From DASXTW01 sp036505215 (lineage in GTDB: Bacteria > Actinomycetota > UBA4738), in assembly GCA_036505215.1 (NCBI GenBank), contig DASXTW010000006.1, positions 1 through 8,879 on the forward strand: 8,879 nt of DNA, given 5' to 3'. The notes under the pieces are model-generated. The model was not told the DNA's origin and ran no database searches. It was given only the letters and a program-made list of their open reading frames with translations. Made by a program: the position numbers and the translations under genes. How positions within the stretch are numbered: position 1 is the first letter of the stretch; each line of letters begins with the position of its first letter. Below are positions 1-6,643 of the stretch, in pieces.

Positions 1-9
1 CCGCCGTCG

Positions 10-15
10 CCTCCT
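10..15 (-). promoter_or_regulatory. Ribosome binding site of a gene starting beyond the left edge
   Basis: Read on the minus strand this is AGGAGG, a full Shine-Dalgarno core, 22 bases past the stop codon of the permease gene that ends at 38. The nine bases between it and the window edge contain no ATG, GTG or TTG, so any start it serves lies immediately outside. I infer one more gene in the transporter operon. Nucleoside-salvage enzymes such as cytidine deaminase or thymidine phosphorylase often sit there in Actinomycetota, but nothing of the gene is visible. Confidence 0.5.
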
Positions 16-37
16 GAATCGGCGCAGGACCGCGGTC

Positions 38-1321
38 CTACTGCGACTGGCCCCTGCGGTACGGTCGGCCGTCCGCGGCGGGGGGACGTAGCCTCTGGGC
101 GGCCAGGGCGAGCACGAGCAGGGTCACGACATAAGGGGTGATCGCGACGAACTCGTTCGCCACCTTGTTTGCGACGGTGTGCCACCAGAACATGAGGCCC
201 GCCACCACGAGCACGGCAAGCGCCGGAGCGGTCCGCCGGCGGACCAGGAGCCAGATGCCCCCGAAGGCCAAGCCGATCGCGATGAACAACAGAAGCGCCA
301 GGATAGACCGGTTGGAGCGCAGCTGGAGAGCGTCGGCATATCCGAACAAGCCAGCACCGACCATGACACCAGATGGGCGCCAGTTGCCGAAGATGAGAGC
401 GGCCAGCGCGATGAAGCCTCGACCGGCGGTCTGCCCCTCCCGGTAGATCCCGGCCTGCTCGATCACGAGGAAGGCACCGGCGAGTCCAGCCAACCCGCCC
501 GAGATCACGACCGCAACGTACTTCATCGTGTAAACGGGAACGCCCAACGACTCGGCCGCCACCGGGTGCTCGCCCACGGATCGGAGCCTGAGCCCAAAGG
601 CCGTGCGCCACAGGATCCAGTAGGTGACCGGGACAAGCACCACAGCCAAAATGGTCAGCCACGAGATGTTGCTGGTCAGTCCCTTCAGGAGGCCTCCAGC
701 GTCGGAGATCAGGAACCAGTGTCGGTGCTCGAGCCATCCCAGCAGGTCCGGTGTCCCCAGGCCAAAGGGGTGTCCGCCGGCCAGGAACGGCACCTTGACT
801 TCCGGGATCGAGCCCCGGACTTGGGGCGACTGCGTGATGCCTGCTCCCGGTACGTTGGTGTAGGCGACGACTGACAGGAACCGCGTCACCCCGGCGGCCA
901 GGATATTGATTGCGACACCCGACACAATGTGATCGATCCCGAACGTGACAGTGGCCACGGCATGGATCAGACCTCCGGTGGCCCCGCCCAGGATTCCGGC
1001 AAACACTCCGGCCCAGGCTCCGAAATGCCACCCCGCCCACGCCCCAAACCACGTGCCGAGGATCATCATCCCTTCGAGTCCGATGTTCACGATGCCCGCT
1101 CGCTCCGCGTAGAGGCCCCCGAGGCCCGCCAGGAGGATCGGCATGGACACACGAAGCGTAGCGGCGAACGTGCCGCTCGAAGTGAGGTCCGTGGCACTCG
1201 TGACCTCGCGGACGAAGGACAACAGGATCAGGCCGAGGGCTCCGAGCAACAGGGCGGCGCGGAGCCGGCTTCTTCGCTCCTCCCGCGCGGCGGTGGGTGC
1301 AGGCGCAGCGAGCGTGCTCAT
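38..1321 (-). CDS. BMP-type nucleoside ABC transporter, permease subunit 2 (NupQ/YufQ-like)
   Basis: This is a polytopic inner-membrane permease of the BPD_transp_2 family (RbsC/LivH-like), 427 aa. It would pair with the permease encoded just upstream to form the translocation channel of a nucleoside-type importer. Visible hallmarks are NIGLEGMM at residues 79-86, the cytoplasmic coupling segment RSVGEHPVAAESLGV at 247-261, and GRGFIALAALIFGNWRPSG at 300-318. The ATG overlaps the upstream stop codon as ATGA, and GGGAG about seven bases before it is a fair ribosome binding site, so the start is well supported. The protein is longer than the roughly 300-320 residues of Bacillus NupQ. It has a loop at about 155-220 and two additional hydrophobic stretches (about 341-360 and 364-380) before the usual PYVVTLLVL helix at 396-405. 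The substrate is inferred from the operon, not read from this subunit. Confidence 0.93.
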   Translation of the reverse strand: MSTLAAPAPTAAREERRSRLRAALLLGALGLILLSFVREVTSATDLTSSGTFAATLRVSMPILLAGLGGLYAERAGIVNIGLEGMMILGTWFGAWAGWHFGAWAGVFAGILGGATGGLIHAVATVTFGIDHIVSGVAINILAAGVTRFLSVVAYTNVPGAGITQSPQVRGSIPEVKVPFLAGGHPFGLGTPDLLGWLEHRHWFLISDAGGLLKGLTSNISWLTILAVVLVPVTYWILWRTAFGLRLRSVGEHPVAAESLGVPVYTMKYVAVVISGGLAGLAGAFLVIEQAGIYREGQTAGRGFIALAALIFGNWRPSGVMVGAGLFGYADALQLRSNRSILALLLFIAIGLAFGGIWLLVRRRTAPALAVLVVAGLMFWWHTVANKVANEFVAITPYVVTLLVLALAAQRLRPPAADGRPYRRGQSQ

Positions 1322-2442
1322 GCCGCAACTCCCGCTTCGGGGGCGAGCCGGGCGGTCCGCTCCGCGGCGGCTCGTACCTCCTGGGCTTGAACCACCCTCC
1401 GCACGACCTCATACGCGATGACGACGGCGAGGATGATGGCGCCACGCATGATGATGGTGATCTCCTTGGGGATGCCCTCCAGGTCGAGGATCTGAGCCGA
1501 GCGGTCGAGGAACCCGAACAGGAGGGCAGCAAAGGCGATCCCCACGGGATGGTTTCGGCCCACCAGTGCGACGGCGATCCCAGAGAAACCGAGCCCGGTC
1601 ACGAAGTCGATGGTGTAGCGATGGTAGAGGCCGAAAAGGTCCGGCATGCCGACGATGCCGGCGATGGCGCCCGAGAGAAGCATCGTCTTGATGATCATGC
1701 CCCGCGGGTCGATGCCACTGACGCTGGCTGCGTCGGGATTTGCCCCCGTCGCCCGAAGGTCGTATCCGAATCGTGTCCGCCACACCAGCACGTAGTAGAG
1801 AAGACCGATGAGGAGGGCGAGCGGGAGGAACCCGTAGAGGCTCGCTCCGGCGGGCGGGTGCACCCCGAGCGCACGAAGCACCGGGTTTAGGGAGTGGATC
1901 AAGCCGGAAGACGGGATCTCCTTCGTCTTGATCACGAAGTCCCCCGGAGGATTGTGCTGCTTCAGGTGGTTCGCCAGCAGGTACGAGGTGAATCCGAAGG
2001 CGATGAAGTTGAGCATGATCGTAGAGATGACCTCGTGGATGCCGCGAGTGACCTTGAGGATGCCGGCCACCCCAGCCCATCCTGCGCCGACAGTCATAGC
2101 CACCAGCAGGATGAGGATGATTCGGAGGACCCCCGGAACTGGAGTGATGGCTCCGACGTAAGCAGACAGGAGAGCCGCGAGCGTGTACTGCCCCTCCACA
2201 CCGATGTTGAATAGGTTCATCTTGAATCCGACGGCGACGGCCAGCCCCGCGATGAACAGCGGGATGGCCTGGTTAACCGTGAAGATCAGTGAGTCGGTCC
2301 GAATGCCGAACTGCGCCATGAGCTTGAAGGCGGTAAAGGGACTCTTATGGATGAGCAGCACGGCGACGGAGGAGATGGCCAGAGCGAGGATCAGCGCGGA
2401 CACCGGGGCGAGGAACCCGATGAGTATCCGCCGGAGCCTCAT
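1318..2442 (-). CDS. BMP-type nucleoside ABC transporter, permease subunit 1 (NupP/YufP-like)
   Basis: This is the first of two membrane subunits of the importer, 374 aa, of the BPD_transp_2 family. Residues 1-5 (MRLRR) are a short basic cytoplasmic start, followed by hydrophobic segments at about 8-30, 58-75, 104-126, 138-157, 202-222, 252-272, 286-311 and 335-349. The family signature FNIGVEGQ is at 78-85 and the coupling-loop motif RATGANPDAASVSGID at 230-245. An open frame continues upstream to 2907, but that part only overlaps the ATPase gene in another frame and is Arg/Pro-rich. The ATG at 2442 gives a normal N-terminus and overlaps the ATPase stop codon as ATGA. The gene is therefore probably translated by coupling to the ATPase gene. 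The charged C-terminus (about 350-374) faces the cytoplasm by analogy with related permeases. Confidence 0.93.
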   Translation of the reverse strand: MRLRRILIGFLAPVSALILALAISSVAVLLIHKSPFTAFKLMAQFGIRTDSLIFTVNQAIPLFIAGLAVAVGFKMNLFNIGVEGQYTLAALLSAYVGAITPVPGVLRIILILLVAMTVGAGWAGVAGILKVTRGIHEVISTIMLNFIAFGFTSYLLANHLKQHNPPGDFVIKTKEIPSSGLIHSLNPVLRALGVHPPAGASLYGFLPLALLIGLLYYVLVWRTRFGYDLRATGANPDAASVSGIDPRGMIIKTMLLSGAIAGIVGMPDLFGLYHRYTIDFVTGLGFSGIAVALVGRNHPVGIAFAALLFGFLDRSAQILDLEGIPKEITIIMRGAIILAVVIAYEVVRRVVQAQEVRAAAERTARLAPEAGVAA

Positions 2443-3971
2443 CCGGCCGCGGCCTCTTCGTGGGCTCCGGTCATGTATGTGCCGAGCTCCTCCGGCGTGA
2501 CCGTCTGGGGATCCAGCCGGGCAACCAGCCGCCCGCCGAAGATGACCCACAAAGTGTCGGATAGTCCGATCAGCTCTTCGAGGTCGGCCGAAATGAGCAG
2601 CACGCCCAGGCCTTCGACGCGAGCCCGCCTGATCTGATCCCACACGGCAGCCTGTGCTCCGACGTCGACGCCCCGGGTCGGCTGGGAAGCGATGAGCACA
2701 CCGGGCCCAGCAATCATCTCTCTGCCGACGATCAGCTTCTGCTGGTTCCCTCCCGACAGGGAGTACGCCGGGGCATCGACACCGGGCGTCACCACCCGAT
2801 ATTGCTGGACGATCCGGCCCGTCCGTTCTCGAGCGCCATCGGCGTCGATCCAGGGACCCCGTGCGAAGGGGCGGCTCGTCTGGTGGCCGAGCATGGCGTT
2901 CTCCCAAAGCGGCGCAGCAAGGAGAAGCCCCCGCTCCGTTCGATCTTCGGGGATGTACCCGATCCCCGCTTCACGACGATCTCGCGTGCTCCACTCCGCG
3001 ATATCCGTCTGGCCCAAGCGGAGTCTCCCCCCGGCCAACGGCTGGAGCCCCATGATCGCCTCGACCAGCTCCGACTGGCCATTCCCCTGCACCCCGGCGA
3101 TCCCAACCACCTCACCGCGATGGATGGTGAAACTGATGTGGTCGAGCACCACTCGTCCTTCGGGACTTTGGACCGTAAGTCCGTTCAACTCCATGGCGAC
3201 CTGGTCCGTCACGGTGGATTCCCTGGTTTCGGGCCGGGGCAGCTCGCTCCCAACCATCAGCTCTGCCAGGTCCCGGCGGGTCACTTCCATGGGATTCACC
3301 GTGGCAACGGTGCGTCCCATCCGCATTACCGTGATGGTGTCCGCGATAGCCAGGACTTCCTCGAGCTTGTGGGAGATGAAGATGACGGTCACTCCCTCCT
3401 CTTTGAGCGACCGCAGGTGTTGGAAGAGGTCATCTACCTCGTGCGGGACCAGCACCGCCGTCGGCTCGTCGAGGATCAGGATGCGGGCTCCCCGATAGAG
3501 CACCTTGATGATTTCGACTCGCTGGCGCTCGCCAACCGAAAGGTCCTCCACCAGGCGATCAGGACGCAGGGGCAGGCCGTACGTTCCCGAGAGATCTCTG
3601 ATGCGTTCCTTGGCACCTTCGAAGTCGATGACTACCCCACGCTTCGGCTCCGAGCCCAGCACGACGTTCTCGAGGACGGTGAGGTTGTCTGCCAACATGA
3701 AGTGCTGATGCACCATCCCGATGCTGGCCGCGATGGCGTCCCTCGGCGAGCGAAAGTGGACATCCCTGCCCCCGACCCGGATCGACCCCTCGTCGGGACG
3801 CTGCATCCCGTAAAGGATCTTCATGAGCGTGGTCTTGCCGGCCCCGTTCTCCCCGACGATGGCGTGGACCTCTCCCGCCCTCACCCGGAGCCGGACTCCA
3901 TCGTTGGCCACGATGCCCGGGAACCGCTTGCTCACGTTATCCAGCTCAACGGCCGGGACAGTGTCGGCCAT
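2439..3971 (-). CDS. BMP-type nucleoside ABC transporter, duplicated ATPase subunit (NupO/YufO-like)
   Basis: This is the cytoplasmic energy-coupling ATPase of the importer, 510 aa, with two nucleotide-binding domains in one chain as in RbsA/YufO. Domain 1 is intact: Walker A GENGAGKT (40-47), Q-loop glutamine 89 in VHQHF, signature LSVGE (144-148), Walker B ILILDEP (164-170) and switch histidine 201. Domain 2 is degenerate: its Walker A equivalent GVQGNGQS (293-300) lacks the lysine, and the Walker B end reads ASQPTRGVD with glutamine 430 in place of the catalytic glutamate. Its signature LSGGNQQ (405-411) is intact, so ATP is probably hydrolysed at one composite site. I chose the ATG at 3971 because MADTVPAVELDNVSKRF is a normal start for the family; the open frame upstream to 4166 runs through a hairpin and the binding-protein gene. 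A G-rich stretch about four bases upstream is the only ribosome binding site candidate. Confidence 0.95.
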   Translation of the reverse strand: MADTVPAVELDNVSKRFPGIVANDGVRLRVRAGEVHAIVGENGAGKTTLMKILYGMQRPDEGSIRVGGRDVHFRSPRDAIAASIGMVHQHFMLADNLTVLENVVLGSEPKRGVVIDFEGAKERIRDLSGTYGLPLRPDRLVEDLSVGERQRVEIIKVLYRGARILILDEPTAVLVPHEVDDLFQHLRSLKEEGVTVIFISHKLEEVLAIADTITVMRMGRTVATVNPMEVTRRDLAELMVGSELPRPETRESTVTDQVAMELNGLTVQSPEGRVVLDHISFTIHRGEVVGIAGVQGNGQSELVEAIMGLQPLAGGRLRLGQTDIAEWSTRDRREAGIGYIPEDRTERGLLLAAPLWENAMLGHQTSRPFARGPWIDADGARERTGRIVQQYRVVTPGVDAPAYSLSGGNQQKLIVGREMIAGPGVLIASQPTRGVDVGAQAAVWDQIRRARVEGLGVLLISADLEELIGLSDTLWVIFGGRLVARLDPQTVTPEELGTYMTGAHEEAAAG

Positions 3972-3992
3972 GGATCCCCCCGCGAGAGGGAC

Positions 3993-4024
3993 GGGGCCGG
4001 GACTCCTCATCGAGTCCCGGCCCC
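3993..4024 (-). terminator. Perfect 13-bp hairpin between binding-protein and ATPase genes
   Basis: Bases 3993-4005 (GGGGCCGGGACTC) and 4012-4024 are exact reverse complements with a six-base loop, in the 76-base gap after the binding-protein stop codon. There is no T-run downstream on the minus strand. It therefore looks like a leaky terminator or an mRNA-stabilising 3' structure rather than a classical terminator. Such elements commonly let the binding protein be made in excess over the membrane complex. The structure is seen directly; the role is inferred. Confidence 0.7.
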
Positions 4025-4047
4025 CTCCTGTGAATCCCGGCCGCTCC

Positions 4048-5103
4048 CTACGAGCTGCCGGTTGGGACCGTGATAGCTCCGCTGATGATCTGGTTCTTGA
4101 GGTTCTCGAGATTGGCCTTGATGTCGTCGACGAACCCGCCCGACGTGGCGTACGTGATGGCCCCATCCTTCAGGCCGAAGACGCGGGTTCCTCCCTCAAA
4201 CTTCCCGTCCAGTACTTCCTTGATCGTGTCGTACACGGCCACGTTCACGCTCTTGATCATGGAGGTGAGGATGTAGGGCTTCTGATCAGCTGATGCCGAG
4301 CCGTACTGGTCGCCGTCCACTCCGATCGCCCACACGTGCGTGTTGTTGGCTTTCGAGTATTCGACAGCGGCGGCGAACAGCCCGCCCCCCGAGCCGCCCG
4401 CGGCATGGTAGATCACGTCATCGCCGGATTGGTACAGACCCAGCGCCGCCTCCTTCCCCTTGGCGGGGTCGGAAAACCCGGAGAAGTCCGGCTCGACAGT
4501 CAGGTACTTTACGTCGACCTGGATGTCAGACTTGACGTACTTGGCCCCCGCCTCGTAGCCGGCTTGAAAGTCGTGGATCAGGGCCGTGTCCACTCCACCG
4601 ATGAACCCAACTTTGCCGCTCTGCGTCTTGAGGGCAGCAGCCGCCCCCACGAGGAATGAGCCCTGGTTGGCCGCGAAGTTCAGGTTGACCAGGTTCGAGG
4701 TCGGAATCAGGTTCGCGACGCCCGTGTCGGTACACGCGAACTTGATGTTCGTGTAGTCCTTCGACACCTTGTCACAGGAGTCCCCGAACGCGAACCCGTT
4801 GCCGAAGATCAGGTTGTAGCCCTGCTGAGCGAGCAGCCGCATCAGCGCCTCGCGGTTGGCGCCACTGGCCACGGGCGTGAGGTCCTTCACCTGGATGTTC
4901 GGGAAGTCCTTTGCCGCCTTCTGTAGTCCTTCATACGCCGAGTCGTTGAACGAGTGGTCTCCCCGCCCGGCCAGGTCGTAGACGAGGCCGACCTTCACCT
5001 TGGCTCCTCCGGTCGTCCCCCCGGTCTTCTTATTGCTGCCGCAGGCCGACGCGACGAGCGCCACCACGGCGAGCAGCGCAAGCACCTTCAACCCTCTCCG
5101 CAT
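4048..5103 (-). CDS. BMP/PnrA-family nucleoside-binding lipoprotein of ABC importer
   Basis: This is the extracytoplasmic substrate-binding lipoprotein of the importer, 351 aa. Residues 1-20 form a lipoprotein signal peptide (MRRGLKV, hydrophobic core, then VASA) with cysteine 21 as the lipidation site. A flexible Gly/Thr/Lys linker runs to about residue 35. The mature domain has the BMP-family features: VGLVYD at 38-43, HSFNDSAYEG at 50-59, FGNGFAFGDS at 100-109 and IGVDGDQ at 260-266. By analogy with PnrA, Asp263 would contact the ribose hydroxyls. An open frame starts earlier at 5184, but AGGAGG five bases before the ATG at 5103 and the clean signal peptide settle the start. It is the first gene of the operon and faces upp. 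Purine or pyrimidine nucleosides are the expected ligands for the family; the exact ligand cannot be read here. Confidence 0.95.
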   Translation of the reverse strand: MRRGLKVLALLAVVALVASACGSNKKTGGTTGGAKVKVGLVYDLAGRGDHSFNDSAYEGLQKAAKDFPNIQVKDLTPVASGANREALMRLLAQQGYNLIFGNGFAFGDSCDKVSKDYTNIKFACTDTGVANLIPTSNLVNLNFAANQGSFLVGAAAALKTQSGKVGFIGGVDTALIHDFQAGYEAGAKYVKSDIQVDVKYLTVEPDFSGFSDPAKGKEAALGLYQSGDDVIYHAAGGSGGGLFAAAVEYSKANNTHVWAIGVDGDQYGSASADQKPYILTSMIKSVNVAVYDTIKEVLDGKFEGGTRVFGLKDGAITYATSGGFVDDIKANLENLKNQIISGAITVPTGSS

Positions 5104-5244
5104 TTCCCCCTCCTCTTTCCGAGCTGGCTCCAATACATACGTGACCACGGGATGCTCGGGATGCCGCTCCAACCGTGGCCGCACGGCGCCCCGTACTTTC
5201 GTCCAACAGCCTGTACCTGGTCAAGCGGTACCATACGCGCCGTC
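5104..5244. promoter_or_regulatory. Divergent promoter region between importer operon and upp
   Basis: This 141-base gap must hold the promoters of both the minus-strand importer operon and plus-strand upp. For upp, TACCAT at 5229-5234 fits a -10 element (TANNNT) ten bases before the ATG, so the transcript would have almost no leader, in keeping with the lack of a Shine-Dalgarno site. On the minus strand TTGACC (5224-5219) matches five of six -35 consensus bases, but I find no good -10 at the right distance. I see no clear operator palindrome. Confidence 0.4.
5109..5114 (-). promoter_or_regulatory. Shine-Dalgarno site deciding the lipoprotein start
   Basis: On the minus strand this reads AGGAGG within the purine run AAAGAGGAGGGGGAA, five bases before the ATG at 5103. 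It rules out the longer open frame beginning at 5184, which has no such site and no signal peptide at its start. Confidence 0.85.
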
Positions 5245-5898
5245 ATGGCCCTGACCGTCGTGGACCATCCCCTCGCCCAGCACCTCCTCACCCAGCTCCG
5301 CGACGTCCAGACCCCGCCACCCGTTTTTCGAACGATCGCCAAGCGCCTGACCATCGCCATCGTCCTCGAGGCGGTTCGAGGGCTGCCCGCAGTGGAGGTC
5401 GACGTCCAGACACCGCTGGAGCGCACGACCGGGCGGCTGATCTTCCCGGACATCGTGGCCGTGCCGATCCTTCGAGCAGGCCTCGGGATGCTGGAGGCAG
5501 TGGCCGAGCTGTTCCCCGAGGTCTCCGTGGGCTACATCGGATTGGAACGGGACGACGTCACCCTGCTGCCCACGTCGTATTACGAGAAGCTCCCGCCCAT
5601 CGAAGGGCGCCACGTCCTGCTGCTCGACCCGATGCTCGCCACCGGGGGGTCCGCTGCGGGCGCATGCGCCAAGATCGAGGAACGCCGCCCGGCCGAGATC
5701 CGGTTCGTCTGTGTGGTGGCCGCGCCGCAGGGCGTGGACAAGATGCGCAGGGAGCATCCAAACGTCCCGGTGTTCACCGCCGCCCTCGACCGCGACCTGA
5801 ACGATCGGGGCTACATCCTGCCCGGCCTGGGGGACTTCGGGGATCGGTTGTTCGGGACCGGCTCGGACTCCGGTCTCCCTCCATCACGTCGACCCTGA
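5245..5898 (+). CDS. upp: Uracil phosphoribosyltransferase
   Basis: This cytoplasmic enzyme of pyrimidine salvage makes UMP and pyrophosphate from uracil and PRPP. At 217 aa it is close to the usual length of about 208. The start MALTVVDHPL is typical of the family. The PRPP-binding loop VLLLDPMLATGGS is at 124-136 and the uracil-binding C-terminal segment GYILPGLGDFGDRLFGT at 189-205; VPILRAGLGM (73-82) is also conserved. The last twelve residues (SDSGLPPSRRP region) are an unconserved tail that overlaps the convergent small gene by 15 bases. An open frame extends upstream to 4954, but that part overlaps the lipoprotein gene and its promoter. No Shine-Dalgarno site precedes the ATG. It faces a nucleoside-type importer, so the two probably act in one salvage route: uptake, nucleoside cleavage by an enzyme not seen here, then capture of uracil. 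Confidence 0.96.
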   Translation: MALTVVDHPLAQHLLTQLRDVQTPPPVFRTIAKRLTIAIVLEAVRGLPAVEVDVQTPLERTTGRLIFPDIVAVPILRAGLGMLEAVAELFPEVSVGYIGLERDDVTLLPTSYYEKLPPIEGRHVLLLDPMLATGGSAAGACAKIEERRPAEIRFVCVVAAPQGVDKMRREHPNVPVFTAALDRDLNDRGYILPGLGDFGDRLFGTGSDSGLPPSRRP

Positions 5899-6105
5899 CT
5901 CTCCCGTCTGAAGGGTGTCGAGGTCGGCGAGCCGCCGCTCCGCCTGTTCCACCAGGCCCTGGTTGCCGATCGCCTGGGCCTCCTGCAGTGCCTGGGTGAG
6001 GTACTCCCGAGCCTGTCTGGCCCGTGCGGCGACTTTGTCCTCGGTGGCGTACTTCAGCGCCTCGTCGGCCTTGATGATCAGCTCGAATATCTCGCTCGGT
6101 TCCAT
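5884..6105 (-). CDS. Small TPR-like helical protein, unknown function
   Basis: This is a 73-aa protein, almost entirely alpha-helical by composition and rich in Ala, Glu, Gln and Arg, with no cysteine, signal peptide or membrane segment. Residues 2-20 (EPSEIFELIIKADEALKYA) form an amphipathic helix. Residues 31-63 follow a tetratricopeptide pattern (A..YL.QAL.EA..IGN....A...LADL), so one TPR unit with a preceding helix is the likely fold. The coding pattern and the regular heptad-like spacing argue that it is real despite its size. It resembles small conserved hypothetical proteins of Actinomycetota, but I cannot name a function; a protein-protein contact role is only a guess from the fold. 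It ends inside the end of upp on the opposite strand and starts 49 bases from a divergent thioesterase gene. No Shine-Dalgarno site is visible. Confidence 0.75.
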   Translation of the reverse strand: MEPSEIFELIIKADEALKYATEDKVAARARQAREYLTQALQEAQAIGNQGLVEQAERRLADLDTLQTGESGST

Positions 6106-6112
6106 CTGTTCA

Positions 6113-6118
6113 CTCTAT
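6113..6118 (-). promoter_or_regulatory. Candidate -10 element for the TPR-like gene
   Basis: On the minus strand this reads TAGAGT (TANNNT, four of six consensus bases). It ends seven bases before the ATG at 6105, so transcription would begin at or next to the start codon. That agrees with the absence of a ribosome binding site and suggests a leaderless mRNA. No convincing -35 is visible. Confidence 0.35.
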
Positions 6119-6154
6119 TCTTCCGACGAAAAAGGGGGATCCAGGGGGTTATCC

Positions 6155-6604
6155 ATGGACGAGGAGTTCGAAGGGCCCGGATTGGACCAGCGTCACCTGG
6201 ACGCTCTGAAGGAACGGGTCAGCAAGTCGCCCTTTCATCGGTGGGCCGGCCTGGAGCTCCTTTCGGTGAGAGACGGCCGGGCTGAGCTCGCCATGGACCT
6301 TCGCCCACACCACTTCAACCTGCAGGGAATCGTGCACGGAGGCATCATCACCGCGATGGCCGACACGTCGATCGGTCTGGCCTTGCGGTCGCAGCTCAGC
6401 CCTGGCCTCACGCATCGAACGGCACAGCTCAACGTGCACTTCCTGGCGAAGGGCGAGGGGAACAGGCTGGTCGGGCGCGGCCGGGCCATACATCTCGGCC
6501 AGCGCATGGGCTACGGGGAGAGCGAGGTACTCGACGGGCAGGGACGCCTCCTGGCTCGGGCATCGGGGACGTTCATCGTCTTGCCCGCCCCTGGGGCCTT
6601 TTAG
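6155..6604 (+). CDS. PaaI-family hotdog-fold thioesterase
   Basis: This is a 149-aa cytoplasmic hotdog-fold protein expected to hydrolyse acyl-CoA or aryl-CoA thioesters. The active-site helix reads NLQGIVHGGIITAMADT at 55-71: Asn55, the HGG at 61-63 and Asp70 correspond to the catalytic positions of PaaI-type enzymes. The RTAQLNVHFLAKGEG strand region at 88-102 and the C-terminal ARASGTFIVL strand (134-143) complete the usual fold, and the length is normal. The open frame reaches back to 5915, but that part is antisense to the TPR-like gene. The ATG at 6155 follows AGGGGG at a workable distance. There is no adjacent phenylacetate or fatty-acid pathway gene, so the substrate cannot be told; a housekeeping role in clearing stray CoA esters is possible. 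An SCP2-like protein, another lipid-linked family, is encoded next door on the opposite strand. Confidence 0.9.
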   Translation: MDEEFEGPGLDQRHLDALKERVSKSPFHRWAGLELLSVRDGRAELAMDLRPHHFNLQGIVHGGIITAMADTSIGLALRSQLSPGLTHRTAQLNVHFLAKGEGNRLVGRGRAIHLGQRMGYGESEVLDGQGRLLARASGTFIVLPAPGAF

Positions 6605-6643
6605 AGGGAATCCTGGCCGCCTGGTCGTCGGCGACTTACCGGC

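Noticed and set aside
929..1890. Plus-strand open frames opposite the two permease genes
   Set aside because: Both strands cannot sensibly code here; the minus strand gives membrane permeases with family motifs, while the plus frames are charged and low in hydrophobic residues.
2443..2907. Upstream extension of the first permease frame
   Set aside because: It overlaps the ATPase gene in another frame and is Arg/Pro-rich; the ATGA overlap at 2439-2442 gives the proper start.
2802..4073. Long plus-strand open frame (423 codons) opposite the ATPase gene
   Set aside because: It is antisense to a clear ABC ATPase. Its product is rich in Arg, His, Asp and Pro without domain character, as expected for shadows in GC-rich coding DNA.
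5889..5922. Possible bulged hairpin between the upp and TPR-like stops
   Set aside because: The stem (TCG-ACCCT against AGGGT-GT-CGA) has a bulge and a 15-base loop, too weak to call a terminator.
5175..5999. Plus-strand 274-codon frame overlapping upp
   Set aside because: It is an Arg/Pro/Gly-rich shadow of upp in a different frame; upp carries all the enzyme motifs.
6605..6643. Possible terminator between the convergent thioesterase and SCP2-like genes
   Set aside because: Only a 4-bp stem (GTCG/CGAC) is visible and no T-run.
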